From Caryophanon tenue (lineage in GTDB: Bacteria; Bacillota; Bacilli; Bacillales_A; Planococcaceae), in assembly GCF_001700315.1 (NCBI RefSeq), contig NZ_MASJ01000039.1:124001-188000 (forward strand): a DNA stretch of 64,000 nt, read 5' to 3'. A model generated the notes under the pieces. The model made no database searches, had not been told where the DNA came from, and saw only the letters and a list, made by a program, of their open reading frames with translations. This document shows, one piece after another, positions 8,182-16,612 of this stretch. The position numbers and the translations under genes are program-made. Numbering within the stretch: the stretch's first letter is position 1; each line of letters opens with the position of its first letter.

Positions 8182-8994
8182 TTAGAAGAAAATAAATAAT
8201 AAAGCAGCGACTGTGAAGCAATAATACGTAAAATAATGTAGCTTTCCTTTTTGCATAATGCCCATAAACCAACGCATCGCAAAGTATGTCATCAGTAATG
8301 TCGCAATAAATGCGGCAATGTACGGAATCGCTAAATCACCTTTATTTGGCTCGTTTAAGAAGTCTGTTAACCCAAGTACAACGCCACCAAAACTTACTGG
8401 AATATACATCATAAATGAGAAGCGTAATGCTGTATCTTGACGCATCCCGGTTGCGATTGCTGTAATAACCGTTGCTCCTGAACGACTAATCCCTGGTGTT
8501 AAAGCTACCGCTTGACCAAAACCTACTAAAATGGCATCTTTTTTCGTAATATCTTTATCGCCTTTACGACCTTTTAAATTACGAATTAACCAAAGCGCTA
8601 CCCCTGTTACAAGTAACATTGTAGCAATTACATTCATACTTACCGATTCAGCGATGACATCGCTTAATACTACGCCTAATACACCTGCTGGAATCGATGC
8701 AATAATGACGCATAAAGCGAAATTAAAGTCTGATTTATAACGCATTTCGCGCGTTTGTATGTACTTTAAAAACCCTGTCACTAAACGCATAATATCACTA
8801 CGATAAATAAATAAAATCGCTAATAATGATGCTGTATTTGTTAAAATGGCAAATGTAAACCCTTGCTCGCCCACGCCCAAAATCTCACTCGCAATCATCA
8901 CATGACCACTTGATGAAACTGGAATTGGTTCGGTAAACCCTTGCACAAGGCCAATAATAATTAGCTTTAATGTGTATAAAATATCAAATTCCAC
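8182..8994 (-). CDS. uppP: Undecaprenyl-diphosphatase UppP (BacA)
   Basis: An integral membrane enzyme that dephosphorylates undecaprenyl pyrophosphate, recycling the lipid carrier of peptidoglycan and wall-polymer synthesis. The two diagnostic motifs are present: GFTEPIPVSSSGH near residue 20 and PGISRSGAT in the second half; about seven to eight hydrophobic helices follow. I place the start at GTG 8994, 9 bases after AGGAGA, giving 270 residues; a longer frame from TTG 9024 exists, but the ribosome site lies inside it. The gene is monocistronic. Family assignment is secure. Confidence 0.93.
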   Translation of the reverse strand: MEFDILYTLKLIIIGLVQGFTEPIPVSSSGHVMIASEILGVGEQGFTFAILTNTASLLAILFIYRSDIMRLVTGFLKYIQTREMRYKSDFNFALCVIIASIPAGVLGVVLSDVIAESVSMNVIATMLLVTGVALWLIRNLKGRKGDKDITKKDAILVGFGQAVALTPGISRSGATVITAIATGMRQDTALRFSFMMYIPVSFGGVVLGLTDFLNEPNKGDLAIPYIAAFIATLLMTYFAMRWFMGIMQKGKLHYFTYYCFTVAALLFIFF

Positions 8995-9165
8995 GTTAAT
9001 CGTTCTCCTATTCTTCTTGTTCAACTACGTACGACGCACTTGCTTACGATAAAGTTGCGTCAAAAATGCACTCTTTTTATTGTATGATTTTATGATGTAT
9101 TTGGCAATTATAGATTCCATAAATACACATCTTTTTAAAAAAATTTTGCTGAAAGCGTTTTTTCG

Positions 9166-9177
9166 GGACATATGTCC
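9166..9177. promoter_or_regulatory. Perfect palindrome GGACATATGTCC upstream of the YdcZ/YeiL-like operon
   Basis: GGACATATGTCC is a 12-bp perfect inverted repeat, embedded in CGGGACATATGTCCTTTTT, 65 bases before the first gene of the operon. As that operon encodes a Crp/Fnr-fold regulator, this may be its own operator. No consensus is known to me for this regulator, so the link is positional. Confidence 0.4.
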
Positions 9178-9242
9178 TTTTTAATGCGAGGAAAACATGG
9201 TTAAATAAAGCAAAACGATTACGTAACAAGAAAGAGGATATA

Positions 9243-9668
9243 ATGCCAGGAATACTTTTTGCCATTTTAAGTGGCTTTTTCATCTCACTCCAAAATGTTT
9301 TTAACGCGACGATTGGCACAGCTGTGAGTACGTGGTCAACGGCTGTAATTACGCAAGCTGTCGCAGCACTCGGCGCGCTTTTTCTCTATTTCATTGCACG
9401 CGAACCTTCGTTTAATGCTTTAAAACAAGTAAAGCCTCTGTATTTATTTGGCGGGTCATTCGGTGCAATTGTTGTCGCATCGAGCGTATTTGCTGTGACA
9501 TATGTCGGCGCATCCATGACAAATGCAGCAATGTTACTTGCACAATTAGCAACGGTCATTTTAATCGAAACACTCGGCTTATTCCAAATGCCCAAGCAGC
9601 CAATTGCTCGACAGCAATTACTTGGTTTAACCATTATGATTATCGGCGCATTACTCATTACGCTTTAA
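9243..9668 (+). CDS. DMT-superfamily membrane protein, YdcZ (DUF606) type
   Basis: A 141-residue protein with four hydrophobic helices and the DUF606/YdcZ opening ILFAILSGFFISLQNVFNATIG, followed by the VVASSVFAVTYVGASMTNAAMLLAQLATVILIE segment typical of these half-size drug/metabolite-type transporters. Proteins of this class work as pairs; the second partner is encoded at 10349. ATG 9243 follows AAGAGGATATA. It is the first gene of a three-gene cassette with the regulator at 9686 only 17 bases on. Substrate unknown. Confidence 0.78.
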   Translation: MPGILFAILSGFFISLQNVFNATIGTAVSTWSTAVITQAVAALGALFLYFIAREPSFNALKQVKPLYLFGGSFGAIVVASSVFAVTYVGASMTNAAMLLAQLATVILIETLGLFQMPKQPIARQQLLGLTIMIIGALLITL

Positions 9669-9685
9669 ACAGGAGGCATGCTATT

Positions 9686-10345
9686 TTGCAACAGTATATT
9701 CAAAAATTTCAACTTGCCAATGTTTTACCAGACGTTTTATTACATGCGATGACGCTTGAAGCGTTCGAAAAAGGTGAACGTATTATTACACAAGGTGAAA
9801 TGCCGCATGCTATTTACTTTTTAGTAGAGGGACGTTCAAAAGTATATACGACTTCTCAAGATGGACGTTCATTGATTTTAACATTTACGACACCGTTCAC
9901 AGTCATTAGCGATATTGAATTTATTGAACGTCGACCGTATTTAAATACGGTTGAAGCTGTAACAGATGGCTACTATTTAAAATTACCGTTAACACTTGTT
10001 GAGCAGTACGGTATGCAACATTTACCGTTTATGACGTTTATGCTAAAAACATTAACCCGTAAATTTTATGATAATGCCAATGCACTGCATTTTAACTTTT
10101 TGCACAGTGTGGACGTACGCTTTGCAAGTTATTTATTGGCGATGACGCATGAAGAACCAAATGTACCCATTCACGACTTAAAAGATGTCGCACAAATGAT
10201 TGGGACAAGTTACCGACATTTAAACCGTATTATTGGTCAATTAAGTGATGCCGGATATATTGAACGGGCACAGCGCACGATTCGCATTTTAAACCGCGAA
10301 CAATTATTACACTTAGCAAAATATAATATTTACGAGGAGCGATAA
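9686..10345 (+). CDS. Crp/Fnr-family regulator, YeiL-like
   Basis: A 219-residue regulator with an N-terminal cyclic-nucleotide-binding-type beta barrel (ITQGEMPHAIYFLVEGRSKVYTTSQDGRSLILTF, then an EFIERRPYLNTVEAV strand) and a C-terminal winged helix (VAQMIGTSYRHLNRIIGQLSDAGYIER). It resembles E. coli YeiL more than Crp or Fnr, and no N-terminal Cys cluster for an iron-sulphur centre is present. The start is TTG 9686, 10 bases after AGGAGG. The gene is sandwiched between two YdcZ-type half transporters, with 3 bases to the next gene, so it very likely controls that transporter pair. Effector unknown. Confidence 0.78.
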   Translation: MQQYIQKFQLANVLPDVLLHAMTLEAFEKGERIITQGEMPHAIYFLVEGRSKVYTTSQDGRSLILTFTTPFTVISDIEFIERRPYLNTVEAVTDGYYLKLPLTLVEQYGMQHLPFMTFMLKTLTRKFYDNANALHFNFLHSVDVRFASYLLAMTHEEPNVPIHDLKDVAQMIGTSYRHLNRIIGQLSDAGYIERAQRTIRILNREQLLHLAKYNIYEER

Positions 10346-10348
10346 CGC

Positions 10349-10792
10349 TTGATTATAGGACTTTTATTTGCCGTTTGTGCCGGTGTATTTGTCGGTGTAC
10401 AAGGGATTTTCAACCGACATGTGAATATGCACGTCAGCAGTTGGGCAGCAACCGCATTTATTTTAGCAACAGGCAGTTTAGCTGCGCTTATTATGGGACT
10501 TGTCATCGATGGCACAGCGATTTTTGATGTAAGTGGTATGAAACCTGCTTATTGGCTATTTGGATTAGTCGGCATCGGGGTTATTTTCTGTACGATGACA
10601 GCGATGAAAAAAATTGGACCGACGAAAACGATTGTTATTGGCGTTATTGCGCAATTAACTGCGTCGATGTTTTTTGATATGACGGGCTTTTTAGCATTAC
10701 CGAAAATGGACATTGGGTGGAATCATATCGCCGGTCTTTTACTGATGATTGTTGGCATTACCATTTTTAATATGAAAAAGAAAACAGCGTAA
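10349..10792 (+). CDS. DMT-superfamily membrane protein, YdcZ (DUF606) type, second subunit
   Basis: A 147-residue four-helix protein related to that at 9243 (GLLFAVCAGVFVGVQGIFNRHV, FGLVGIGVIFCTMTAMKKIGPTKTIVIGVIAQLTASMFFD). It starts at TTG 10349 behind AGGAGCG, 3 bases after the regulator stop, so it is translationally close-coupled. The two YdcZ-type proteins probably assemble as an antiparallel heterodimer, as expected for paired small DMT proteins; that is an inference from family behaviour. A dispersed repeat copy follows the stop and supplies a terminator-like hairpin. Confidence 0.75.
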   Translation: MIIGLLFAVCAGVFVGVQGIFNRHVNMHVSSWAATAFILATGSLAALIMGLVIDGTAIFDVSGMKPAYWLFGLVGIGVIFCTMTAMKKIGPTKTIVIGVIAQLTASMFFDMTGFLALPKMDIGWNHIAGLLLMIVGITIFNMKKKTA

Positions 10793-10862
10793 GCGTCATA
10801 TGTATCCAGACCCAAATGAAAAAAGGCAGAAAAATTAAAGAGCTTGAGACAATACAAAGAAA

Positions 10863-11045
10863 TTGGGACAAAAGGAAATATCCTTCAGCAACGACAACTG
10901 CTGAAGGATATTTTTTGCTTTTGGTGCTACGCCAAAGAGCGGACGTGTTTCGCAGGCAATTCTTTCGGTACGGAGACAAAGTAGCTGTTCCTCTGTAGTC
11001 TCTCGCTCGTATTGCTCCGTTAGAAGTCCACTCTTCGTTTCACAA
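10863..11045 (-). repeat. Dispersed intergenic element, copy R1 (inverted orientation)
   Basis: Starts TTGGGACAAAAGGAAATA, then the hairpin CCTTCAGCAA...TTGCTGAAGG-type pair (TATCCTTCAGCAA / CTGCTGAAGGATATTTTTT), GGTGCTACGCC, GCGGACGTGTTTCGCAGG, and a weaker tail related to R4 (complement of GAGACTAC.AGAGGAAC). Orientation is opposite to R4 and R5. It sits 70 bases after the YdcZ operon and includes a T-run after the hairpin, so it can act as a terminator. The remainder of 11046-11312 shows no gene. Confidence 0.75.
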
Positions 11046-11232
11046 CAACGCATCCAATTTTTATGTTAATAAAAAAAGGTTACTAAATATGACATCCCCT
11101 AGCTGTTAAATGTATCTACCAATTAGAAGACCGTTCAACTTCGCTTTGGAACCTTTTCACACTTCATTTTTCTATTAAAAAACGGTCACAACTGTAAGCG
11201 AGGAAGCCATCTTACTAAAATTGTTTAAGAAA

Positions 11233-11271
11233 AGAGAATATATGCTCATATATTGAACATAATATCCTCTT
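11233..11271 (-). terminator. Weak terminator-like hairpin after the RHH protein gene
   Basis: AGAGAATAT and ATATCCTCT arms enclose a second small TATATG/CATATA hairpin. On the minus strand the tail is CTTTTCTT. It is the only feature seen between the R1 repeat and the gene ending at 11313. Confidence 0.4.
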
Positions 11272-11312
11272 ATTAGTTTAGTCTATTTAACGCTAGCGCC
11301 TACACTATTTTT

Positions 11313-11786
11313 TTATACTTGCTCTTGATACGTTTGTAATAATTGCTTTAATGCAACGGTAATAACATGACTTTTCGTATAGTCATTTTGCTCACAAAAT
11401 GCATCAAACGCATGCATCACATCTTCATCTACTGTAAATGTTCGGCGTACTTTCGCAGCCCCCTCATCAGACACGCCTTGCAATAACGCTGGGAGTGAAC
11501 CTGCCTCGTGCTTTGGCACAAATACTGCCGCTTCCTTTTGCTGTTGCACATCTGAAATTAACTCGCGTAACAGTTCGATTTCTGCATTTGAAAAACCGTC
11601 AATGTTTGCTGCTTGTTCCGCAGACCATTTGCCGTTTTCGTCAACGCTATAACCTTGCTGCACTAAAATTTCTGTCGCTTCTTTTTTCGATACACCGAAC
11701 TTTTTCTTCGTACCTTTTAATGTACCATCATTTTCATGCACAATAAAATCGACTAACTCTTGATAAAATTCTAATCCTTTTGACAT
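11313..11786 (-). CDS. Ribbon-helix-helix DNA-binding-like protein of unknown role
   Basis: 157 residues from ATG 11786, chosen because AAGGAGG lies 8 bases before it; a longer frame to 11840 has no ribosome site. The last 50 residues (VRRTFTVDEDVMHAFDAFCEQNDYTKSHVITVALKQLL) have the ribbon-helix-helix pattern of CopG/Arc-type proteins. The first half (TLKGTKKKFGVSKKEATEILVQQGYSVDENGKWS) looks like a small helix-turn-helix domain, so the protein may carry two DNA-binding modules. No partner toxin gene adjoins it. Monocistronic; function not known. Confidence 0.7.
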   Translation of the reverse strand: MSKGLEFYQELVDFIVHENDGTLKGTKKKFGVSKKEATEILVQQGYSVDENGKWSAEQAANIDGFSNAEIELLRELISDVQQQKEAAVFVPKHEAGSLPALLQGVSDEGAAKVRRTFTVDEDVMHAFDAFCEQNDYTKSHVITVALKQLLQTYQEQV

Positions 11787-11954
11787 CGTAGTGTCCTCCT
11801 TCAAATTGAATGACTGAAAATATGCGTTTATTCTCCGCACATTAGATGTGTACTCGTGATGTAGAAATAATATATAAAGCTTGCATATTATTAGCTCTAT
11901 TATACAAAATGATTATCGCTTTGATACATAGATTTGTGAAAATATTCCGACATA

Positions 11955-12944
11955 TTATGTGCGCATTAATTCCGCAATATAGGTATACGAGCGCTGTTTC
12001 AAATATTCATCGTAAATATAGGTCACTATCAACAATTCATCGACTTGATGAATGGCCACAAACGCTTCTAGTTGCTCCTTTACACTGTCTTTTGTACCGA
12101 TAAATGTAAAGCGTCTATCACGTAATACAGCGTCCTTTTCAAATGATGTCCAAATTTGCTCCATCGATGACACAGGTGGCTGTATTTTTTGATGCGAACG
12201 TCGCACAATCGTTAAGAAAAACTGATAAAAGGTCGTAGCTAAGTACGCCGCTTCCTCTTCAGTATCAGCAACAATCACATTAACACCCGCTGCTACGTAA
12301 GGCTTATCGCATTGCGCTGATGGTTTGAATTGTTGTCGATAAATGGCTAAAGGTTCCTCAAAAGCATCTGGTGCAAAGTGACTGGCAAACGCATACGGCA
12401 TTCCGCGTTGTGCTGCCACATGTGCACTGTACGTACTTGAACCAAGCATAAATCGTGGAATATTTGCGTATTCTCCTGGTGTTGCACGGACGCCATCACT
12501 CGCAGTTGGGGCGAAATAACCTTCTAGCTCATCTAGTAATACGTCTAATGGTTCCGCAGCTGCGCCTCGTCGCAATGCGCGTGCTGTAAACGGGTCCGTT
12601 CCTGGTGCACGCCCGATACCTAAATCGATACGCTGTGGATACATCGCATCTAATGTACCAAATTGCTCGGCTACAACGAGTGGTGCATGATTCGGTAACA
12701 TAATACCGCCCGCGCCAACACGTATGTGCTTCGTTTGTGAAGCAATATAACCGATTAATATAGATGTTGCAGAGCTCGCAAGCGTCACACTATTGTGATG
12801 CTCTGCTAGCCAATAACGTGTATAGCCGAGCTGCTCTACATGCTGTGCAAGTCGCCCGCTTTGCGCAATCGCTTCTTTTGCGCTTTCTCCTTCACGAATC
12901 GGTACTAAATCTAAGACAGAAAAAGCTGTTTGTTGTAATGACAT
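11955..12944 (-). CDS. LLM-class flavin-dependent oxidoreductase
   Basis: 329 residues with the luciferase-like monooxygenase fold. Markers are [18 protein letters not shown] at the N-terminus, [40 protein letters not shown] and [14 protein letters not shown], which place it with the group of bacterial luciferase-related enzymes such as B. subtilis YwcH/YceB. Such enzymes use reduced FMN from a partner reductase; the substrate is unknown. Start at ATG 12944, 8 bases after AAAGGGAG. Monocistronic between the RHH gene and a DUF4236 gene. Confidence 0.85.
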   Translation of the reverse strand: MSLQQTAFSVLDLVPIREGESAKEAIAQSGRLAQHVEQLGYTRYWLAEHHNSVTLASSATSILIGYIASQTKHIRVGAGGIMLPNHAPLVVAEQFGTLDAMYPQRIDLGIGRAPGTDPFTARALRRGAAAEPLDVLLDELEGYFAPTASDGVRATPGEYANIPRFMLGSSTYSAHVAAQRGMPYAFASHFAPDAFEEPLAIYRQQFKPSAQCDKPYVAAGVNVIVADTEEEAAYLATTFYQFFLTIVRRSHQKIQPPVSSMEQIWTSFEKDAVLRDRRFTFIGTKDSVKEQLEAFVAIHQVDELLIVTYIYDEYLKQRSYTYIAELMRT

Positions 12945-13006
12945 CGAATCGCTCCCTTTCATTAGACAAAAAAGATCGCCTTTATTACTAGACGATCTGA
13001 CATATG

Positions 13007-13192
13007 TTATTTACCAATTTTTTTAGAGATTGAAATACCCGTTTTTGGAATCGATATTGTTGCGCGGACACCACGCTTTGAAATGTTAAGCTTTGCGTAT
13101 TTTGGACCAATCGATACACTCGGACCACTCGTCGACACATTTACCGATACACCTGGTAAAATTTTTTTAGATGTTGAAAAACGAAACGCCAT
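13007..13192 (-). CDS. DUF4236-type small protein
   Basis: 61 residues beginning [29 protein letters not shown], followed by Lys/Gly/Ser-rich strands ([20 protein letters not shown]). This is the DUF4236 pattern, a short all-beta domain found alone or at the N-terminus of larger proteins. Function is not known. ATG 13192 has an AGGAGG site upstream (GGAGGGCGAGTAA). The stand-alone form is the complete gene here, since stop and start are both clear. Confidence 0.78.
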   Translation of the reverse strand: MAFRFSTSKKILPGVSVNVSTSGPSVSIGPKYAKLNISKRGVRATISIPKTGISISKKIGK

Positions 13193-13241
13193 TTACTCGC
13201 CCTCCTTTTCATCTATTGTACCGAAATCCATTTACGTTATG

Positions 13242-14150
13242 CTAGTTTGAGCGCTGGCGCAAATTAAAAATCCGTTTTCTTCGTTCCTCCATCACAGAAT
13301 GCTGCACATAGCCATACTTTTCATAAATTTGTTTCACACGCTGGCGGTCTTGCTCAATTAATTCATCACGCATTGCCGAGTAACGTAAATTGGTGCATGT
13401 GATTTTTTTATCAACTACTTTTGAAATATGTAGCATAATACGTTCAATCGTTTTCACCGTAATCGGCTCCCCTGCTTTATTGCTTAGCCCTAACCACATA
13501 TGCTCCGCCTCGAGTAGCGCTGGAAAAAGCTCATGCGTTTGCTTCTCGTAAAACATAAGCCAACTTTGCATGGATGTCGATAATTCCAAATCTCGATGAC
13601 TGCGCGAGCCAAAAATTCGCACCGTTCCTTTTGCTTCGTCAATATGCGACCATTTCATTTTTACCACTTCGTACGGTTTTAACGCTAGCTCTGCCACTAA
13701 ACGCGTAATGCAAAAATTACGCAATGCCATCCAGCGATGTGCTTTTTCGTCAATCGTTTGATACGCATGTAGCCAAACGTTTACAGCTTGTTCACGTTCT
13801 TTATCCGTTAACACATCGACATGCTTTTCAATTCGCGGCAACGGCTTTACATATTGCTCTGGTACAACGCGTAGCCACTCACGAAAATGGCAATACTGTA
13901 AAAAAGAGCGCAGAGATGCAAATTTACGATTAATACTTTGCGTATTTGTATATCGCTCCTGCAAATGCTCCCGATATGCTTCGACTAAAGTGCCAATTGT
14001 TTCGTCTTGTAAATATTCTTCGTTTGCGTCCCAACAAAAACGAATAAATTGCTTCCCATCAATTTTATATTGCTTAATGGTTAGCGGCGCTCTGCCCATT
14101 TTCGCAATATGTAAAATATAAATATCCCATGCTTGCTGAATCGTTTGCAT
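13242..14150 (-). CDS. Tyrosine recombinase-like protein with altered catalytic residues
   Basis: 302 residues from ATG 14150, 6 bases after AGGAGG. The N-terminal 100 residues look like a SAM-like core-binding domain (APLTIKQYKIDGKQFIRFCW, INRKFASLRSFLQYCHFREWL). The C-terminal part follows the XerC/D-like fold, but key positions differ: the segment where TGLR-x-E carries the first catalytic Arg reads LALKPYEVVKMKWSHID (Lys for Arg), and the HxLRH box reads CTNLRYSAMRDEL (Thr for His, Tyr for His, Arg kept). A possible nucleophile lies in YEKYGYVQ. It may bind DNA without recombining. No att sites or phage genes are near. Confidence 0.65.
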   Translation of the reverse strand: MQTIQQAWDIYILHIAKMGRAPLTIKQYKIDGKQFIRFCWDANEEYLQDETIGTLVEAYREHLQERYTNTQSINRKFASLRSFLQYCHFREWLRVVPEQYVKPLPRIEKHVDVLTDKEREQAVNVWLHAYQTIDEKAHRWMALRNFCITRLVAELALKPYEVVKMKWSHIDEAKGTVRIFGSRSHRDLELSTSMQSWLMFYEKQTHELFPALLEAEHMWLGLSNKAGEPITVKTIERIMLHISKVVDKKITCTNLRYSAMRDELIEQDRQRVKQIYEKYGYVQHSVMEERRKRIFNLRQRSN

Positions 14151-14385
14151 ACACATCCTCCTATCACATTTATCTATGTGTAGTATAACAAACATAGTCG
14201 GATAATCACTACATATTTGTTTGCTCATTTCCTGCATGTATCTACCCAATTGTCGCTTATTTTCATGTACTATACGTGTTTTTAAAGCGCTTTCTTCATT
14301 TTTTGAAAAAATTCAGGCTTTTTCAGCCATTCCAAATACTTCTGTACTATAATAATAGTTATATTTAGATAAGGGAGTTGGCACG

Positions 14386-15183
14386 ATGCAAGTAAAAACA
14401 ATGCGTCTCGAAGCAGAAGATGCAAAGCTTATTTATCAAGAAACAGCTGGTCTAGCCATTATTACCATTCATCGCCCGCAATTAAAAAACGCATTAACAG
14501 CAAATATGTGGGACCAGTTAGCGAAAGTCGCGTTACGCGTTCTAGATAACCCGAAAAATAAAGTATTACTCATTCGTGGCTCAGGCGAAAACTTCACAGC
14601 AGGCTCTGATATTAAAGAGTTCAATTCGATTTCACTTGAAAAAGCGGAAGAAGCATTCATTCATATGGAGCGCACGATTTCAACAATTGAAAACTTACCA
14701 ATCCCCACAATTGGCGTTATTAACGGGCCAGCGATGGGCGCAGGTTTAGAACTCGCGCTTGCTTGTGATATTCGTATCGGGTCAGAAAAAGCGAAAATGG
14801 GTATTCCAGTTGGCAAATTAGGCATTACGTTAAACAATAAATTCGCAAAACGTCTTGTCGATTTAGTCGGGCCGTCTGCAACAAAGGATTTTGTTTTTAC
14901 TGGCCGTATGTATAAAGCGGAAGAAGCATTTAAAGCTGGCATGCTGAACTATTTAGTCGCTGAAAAAGATTTAACACGCTTCTCGATTCGCATGGGGAAA
15001 TTAGTAGCAGGTATGAGCCCCGCTTCTCTTCTTGCGGTGAAAAACTCCGTGAAAGAATGTGTGGACTCTGTTCCTGCTATTTGGGAAGGCTCTACTCCAT
15101 TTGTTGACCAAACAGATTTTGCAGAAGGCGTTCGTGCATTCGTTGAAAAACGTCAACCGAACTTTGCACCACGTCAACGATAA
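14386..15183 (+). CDS. Enoyl-CoA hydratase/isomerase family protein
   Basis: 265 residues of the crotonase fold. AGLAIITIHRPQLKNALTANMW, VLLIRGSGENFTAGSDIKEF and PTIGVINGPAMGAGLELALACDIRIG are the family signature; the oxyanion hole is formed by the two Gly-rich segments. The residue after SDI and the Glu in GAGLEL fit a catalytically competent enzyme, but hydratase versus isomerase cannot be told. ATG 14386 follows AAGGGAG. It stands alone, with a strong terminator after the stop and no other fatty-acid gene nearby. Confidence 0.85.
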   Translation: MQVKTMRLEAEDAKLIYQETAGLAIITIHRPQLKNALTANMWDQLAKVALRVLDNPKNKVLLIRGSGENFTAGSDIKEFNSISLEKAEEAFIHMERTISTIENLPIPTIGVINGPAMGAGLELALACDIRIGSEKAKMGIPVGKLGITLNNKFAKRLVDLVGPSATKDFVFTGRMYKAEEAFKAGMLNYLVAEKDLTRFSIRMGKLVAGMSPASLLAVKNSVKECVDSVPAIWEGSTPFVDQTDFAEGVRAFVEKRQPNFAPRQR

Positions 15184-15192
15184 AACAGGAAA

Positions 15193-15230
15193 AAACCCCC
15201 GCTACACGTTGGTCATGTAGCGGGGGTTTT
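15193..15230. terminator. Strong terminator after the enoyl-CoA hydratase gene
   Basis: AAAAACCCCCGCTACA and TGTAGCGGGGGTTTTT form a long GC-rich stem with T-runs on both sides, so it may serve both strands. Confidence 0.9.
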
Positions 15231-15316
15231 TCTAAACAATATGCGTGTTTCATAAATAAGCATATCGTATATTTAATGAAGGCGCAAATAAATCTCTTTA
15301 TTTCGGCAATTTTCCA

Positions 15317-16534
15317 TTAATCGTATTTATAATGGTCCATGTCTTCAAATCGGTTATAACGACGTTTAAATGCTTTGAAAATATGTGTCACAAGCACTTT
15401 CAATAACGCATATCCTGGAATCCCTAAAATGACACCTGGCACACCGAATAACGAGCCTGCTGTTAACAACACAAATATAATCGTAATTGGGTGAATCGAT
15501 AATGATTTCCCCATAATTTGTGGTGAAATAAATTTCCCTTCAACTAACTGTACAATTGTCCACACAACCGCTAATTTAATTAACATAAACGGTGATGACA
15601 CAATAGCTAAAATGACAGCTGGTGTAATCGCAATCACCGGCCCTAAATATGGCACAACCGACGTAATCATCGCTAGGAAGCCAAGTAATAATGCATACGG
15701 CATACCGATAATTAAAAAACCAATCGTAATCATAATTCCAATACAAATCGACACTAAAATCTGTCCTTGGATATATGAGCTAATTTGTTTGTCCATGTCT
15801 GACATGATAGCATGTACTTCTTCACGTGCACGTGGTGGGAAAATTCGTAAAACAAACTTCGGTAATTTCTCCCCTTCCCACAGTAAATAAAATAGAATAA
15901 ATGGCACAATCACTAGTGATAAAACAAATCCCGTTAATGCCGATACGAAACTCGTTAAACCACTTGCGATGCTTTGTGCAAACGTCGATAACGTATCTTT
16001 TACCGTGGTAATTAAGTCATTTGATAAATCTTGTGCAATTTGCATGTAATCAATGTTAAAACGTGCAAAGAAATCATCGAAACGCGAATTATTAATCCAC
16101 TGTACCGTATTATTAATAACACTGCTCACATAATTCGGAAATTCTTGTACAAGTTCTGTAAATTGGTCACGTAAGAATGGAAACACCAGTACAATCAGCA
16201 ATGTTAATGCACCAATTGCCCCGATAAAAATGAGTAAAATACCCCAGCCTTTTGGAATGCGCCACTTCATTAAAATACGTAAAATCGGGCGTAATAAATA
16301 GTACAAAATAACGCCTAATACGCCTGGTAATACAACGACTTCAAATAGCACTGCCAATGGATGGAAAACAAACGATATTTTATCAAATACAAAGATTGTA
16401 CTACCAATTAATAATAATAAGATTGTAATAAAAATCATATTTTTGCCGCCTAAAAAGCGAATAAATTTCGTGTCAAAGAAACTTTCTTTTTCGCGTTTGC
16501 GCGGTGGTTTTTCATCTTGGTTATGTAAATTCAT
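15317..16534 (-). CDS. AI-2E family (YdbI/YhhQ-type) membrane transporter
   Basis: 405 residues from ATG 16534 (8 bases after AAAGGTG; an upstream ATG at 16543 is too close). A cytoplasmic, basic N-terminus precedes about seven to eight helices. AI-2E signatures are FEVVVLPGVLGVILYYLLRPI, GMPYALLLGFLAMITSVVPYLGPVIAITPAVI and KFISPQIMGKSLSIHPITIIFVLL with GVPGVILGIPGYAL. The family exports varied small molecules or exchanges ions; the name from autoinducer-2 does not fix the substrate. Located upstream of an LCP gene with a separate terminator, so not clearly an operon. Confidence 0.87.
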   Translation of the reverse strand: MNLHNQDEKPPRKREKESFFDTKFIRFLGGKNMIFITILLLLIGSTIFVFDKISFVFHPLAVLFEVVVLPGVLGVILYYLLRPILRILMKWRIPKGWGILLIFIGAIGALTLLIVLVFPFLRDQFTELVQEFPNYVSSVINNTVQWINNSRFDDFFARFNIDYMQIAQDLSNDLITTVKDTLSTFAQSIASGLTSFVSALTGFVLSLVIVPFILFYLLWEGEKLPKFVLRIFPPRAREEVHAIMSDMDKQISSYIQGQILVSICIGIMITIGFLIIGMPYALLLGFLAMITSVVPYLGPVIAITPAVILAIVSSPFMLIKLAVVWTIVQLVEGKFISPQIMGKSLSIHPITIIFVLLTAGSLFGVPGVILGIPGYALLKVLVTHIFKAFKRRYNRFEDMDHYKYD

Positions 16535-16581
16535 GCCATCCACACCTTTCTACTTCCACTTACCTCTAGTCTAACACGTAT

Positions 16582-16612
16582 AAAAAGAGGAACGCCATTA
16601 ATCCGACGTTCC
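16582..16612 (-). terminator. Terminator overlapping the end of the LCP gene
   Basis: GGAACG and CGTTCC arms with a short inner match and, on the minus strand, a CTCTTTTTA tail. The 5' arm includes the last codons of the LCP gene, whose stop is at 16598. Confidence 0.75.

Noticed and set aside
10816-11053. Small frames of 60-72 codons in and around repeat copy R1 on both strands
   Set aside because: They fall in a dispersed intergenic repeat, have no ribosome site and their frames are not shared with the other copies.
13242-14150. An integrated phage or genomic island around the recombinase-like gene
   Set aside because: No tRNA, direct repeats, phage genes or change in base composition were seen nearby; neighbours are ordinary chromosomal genes.
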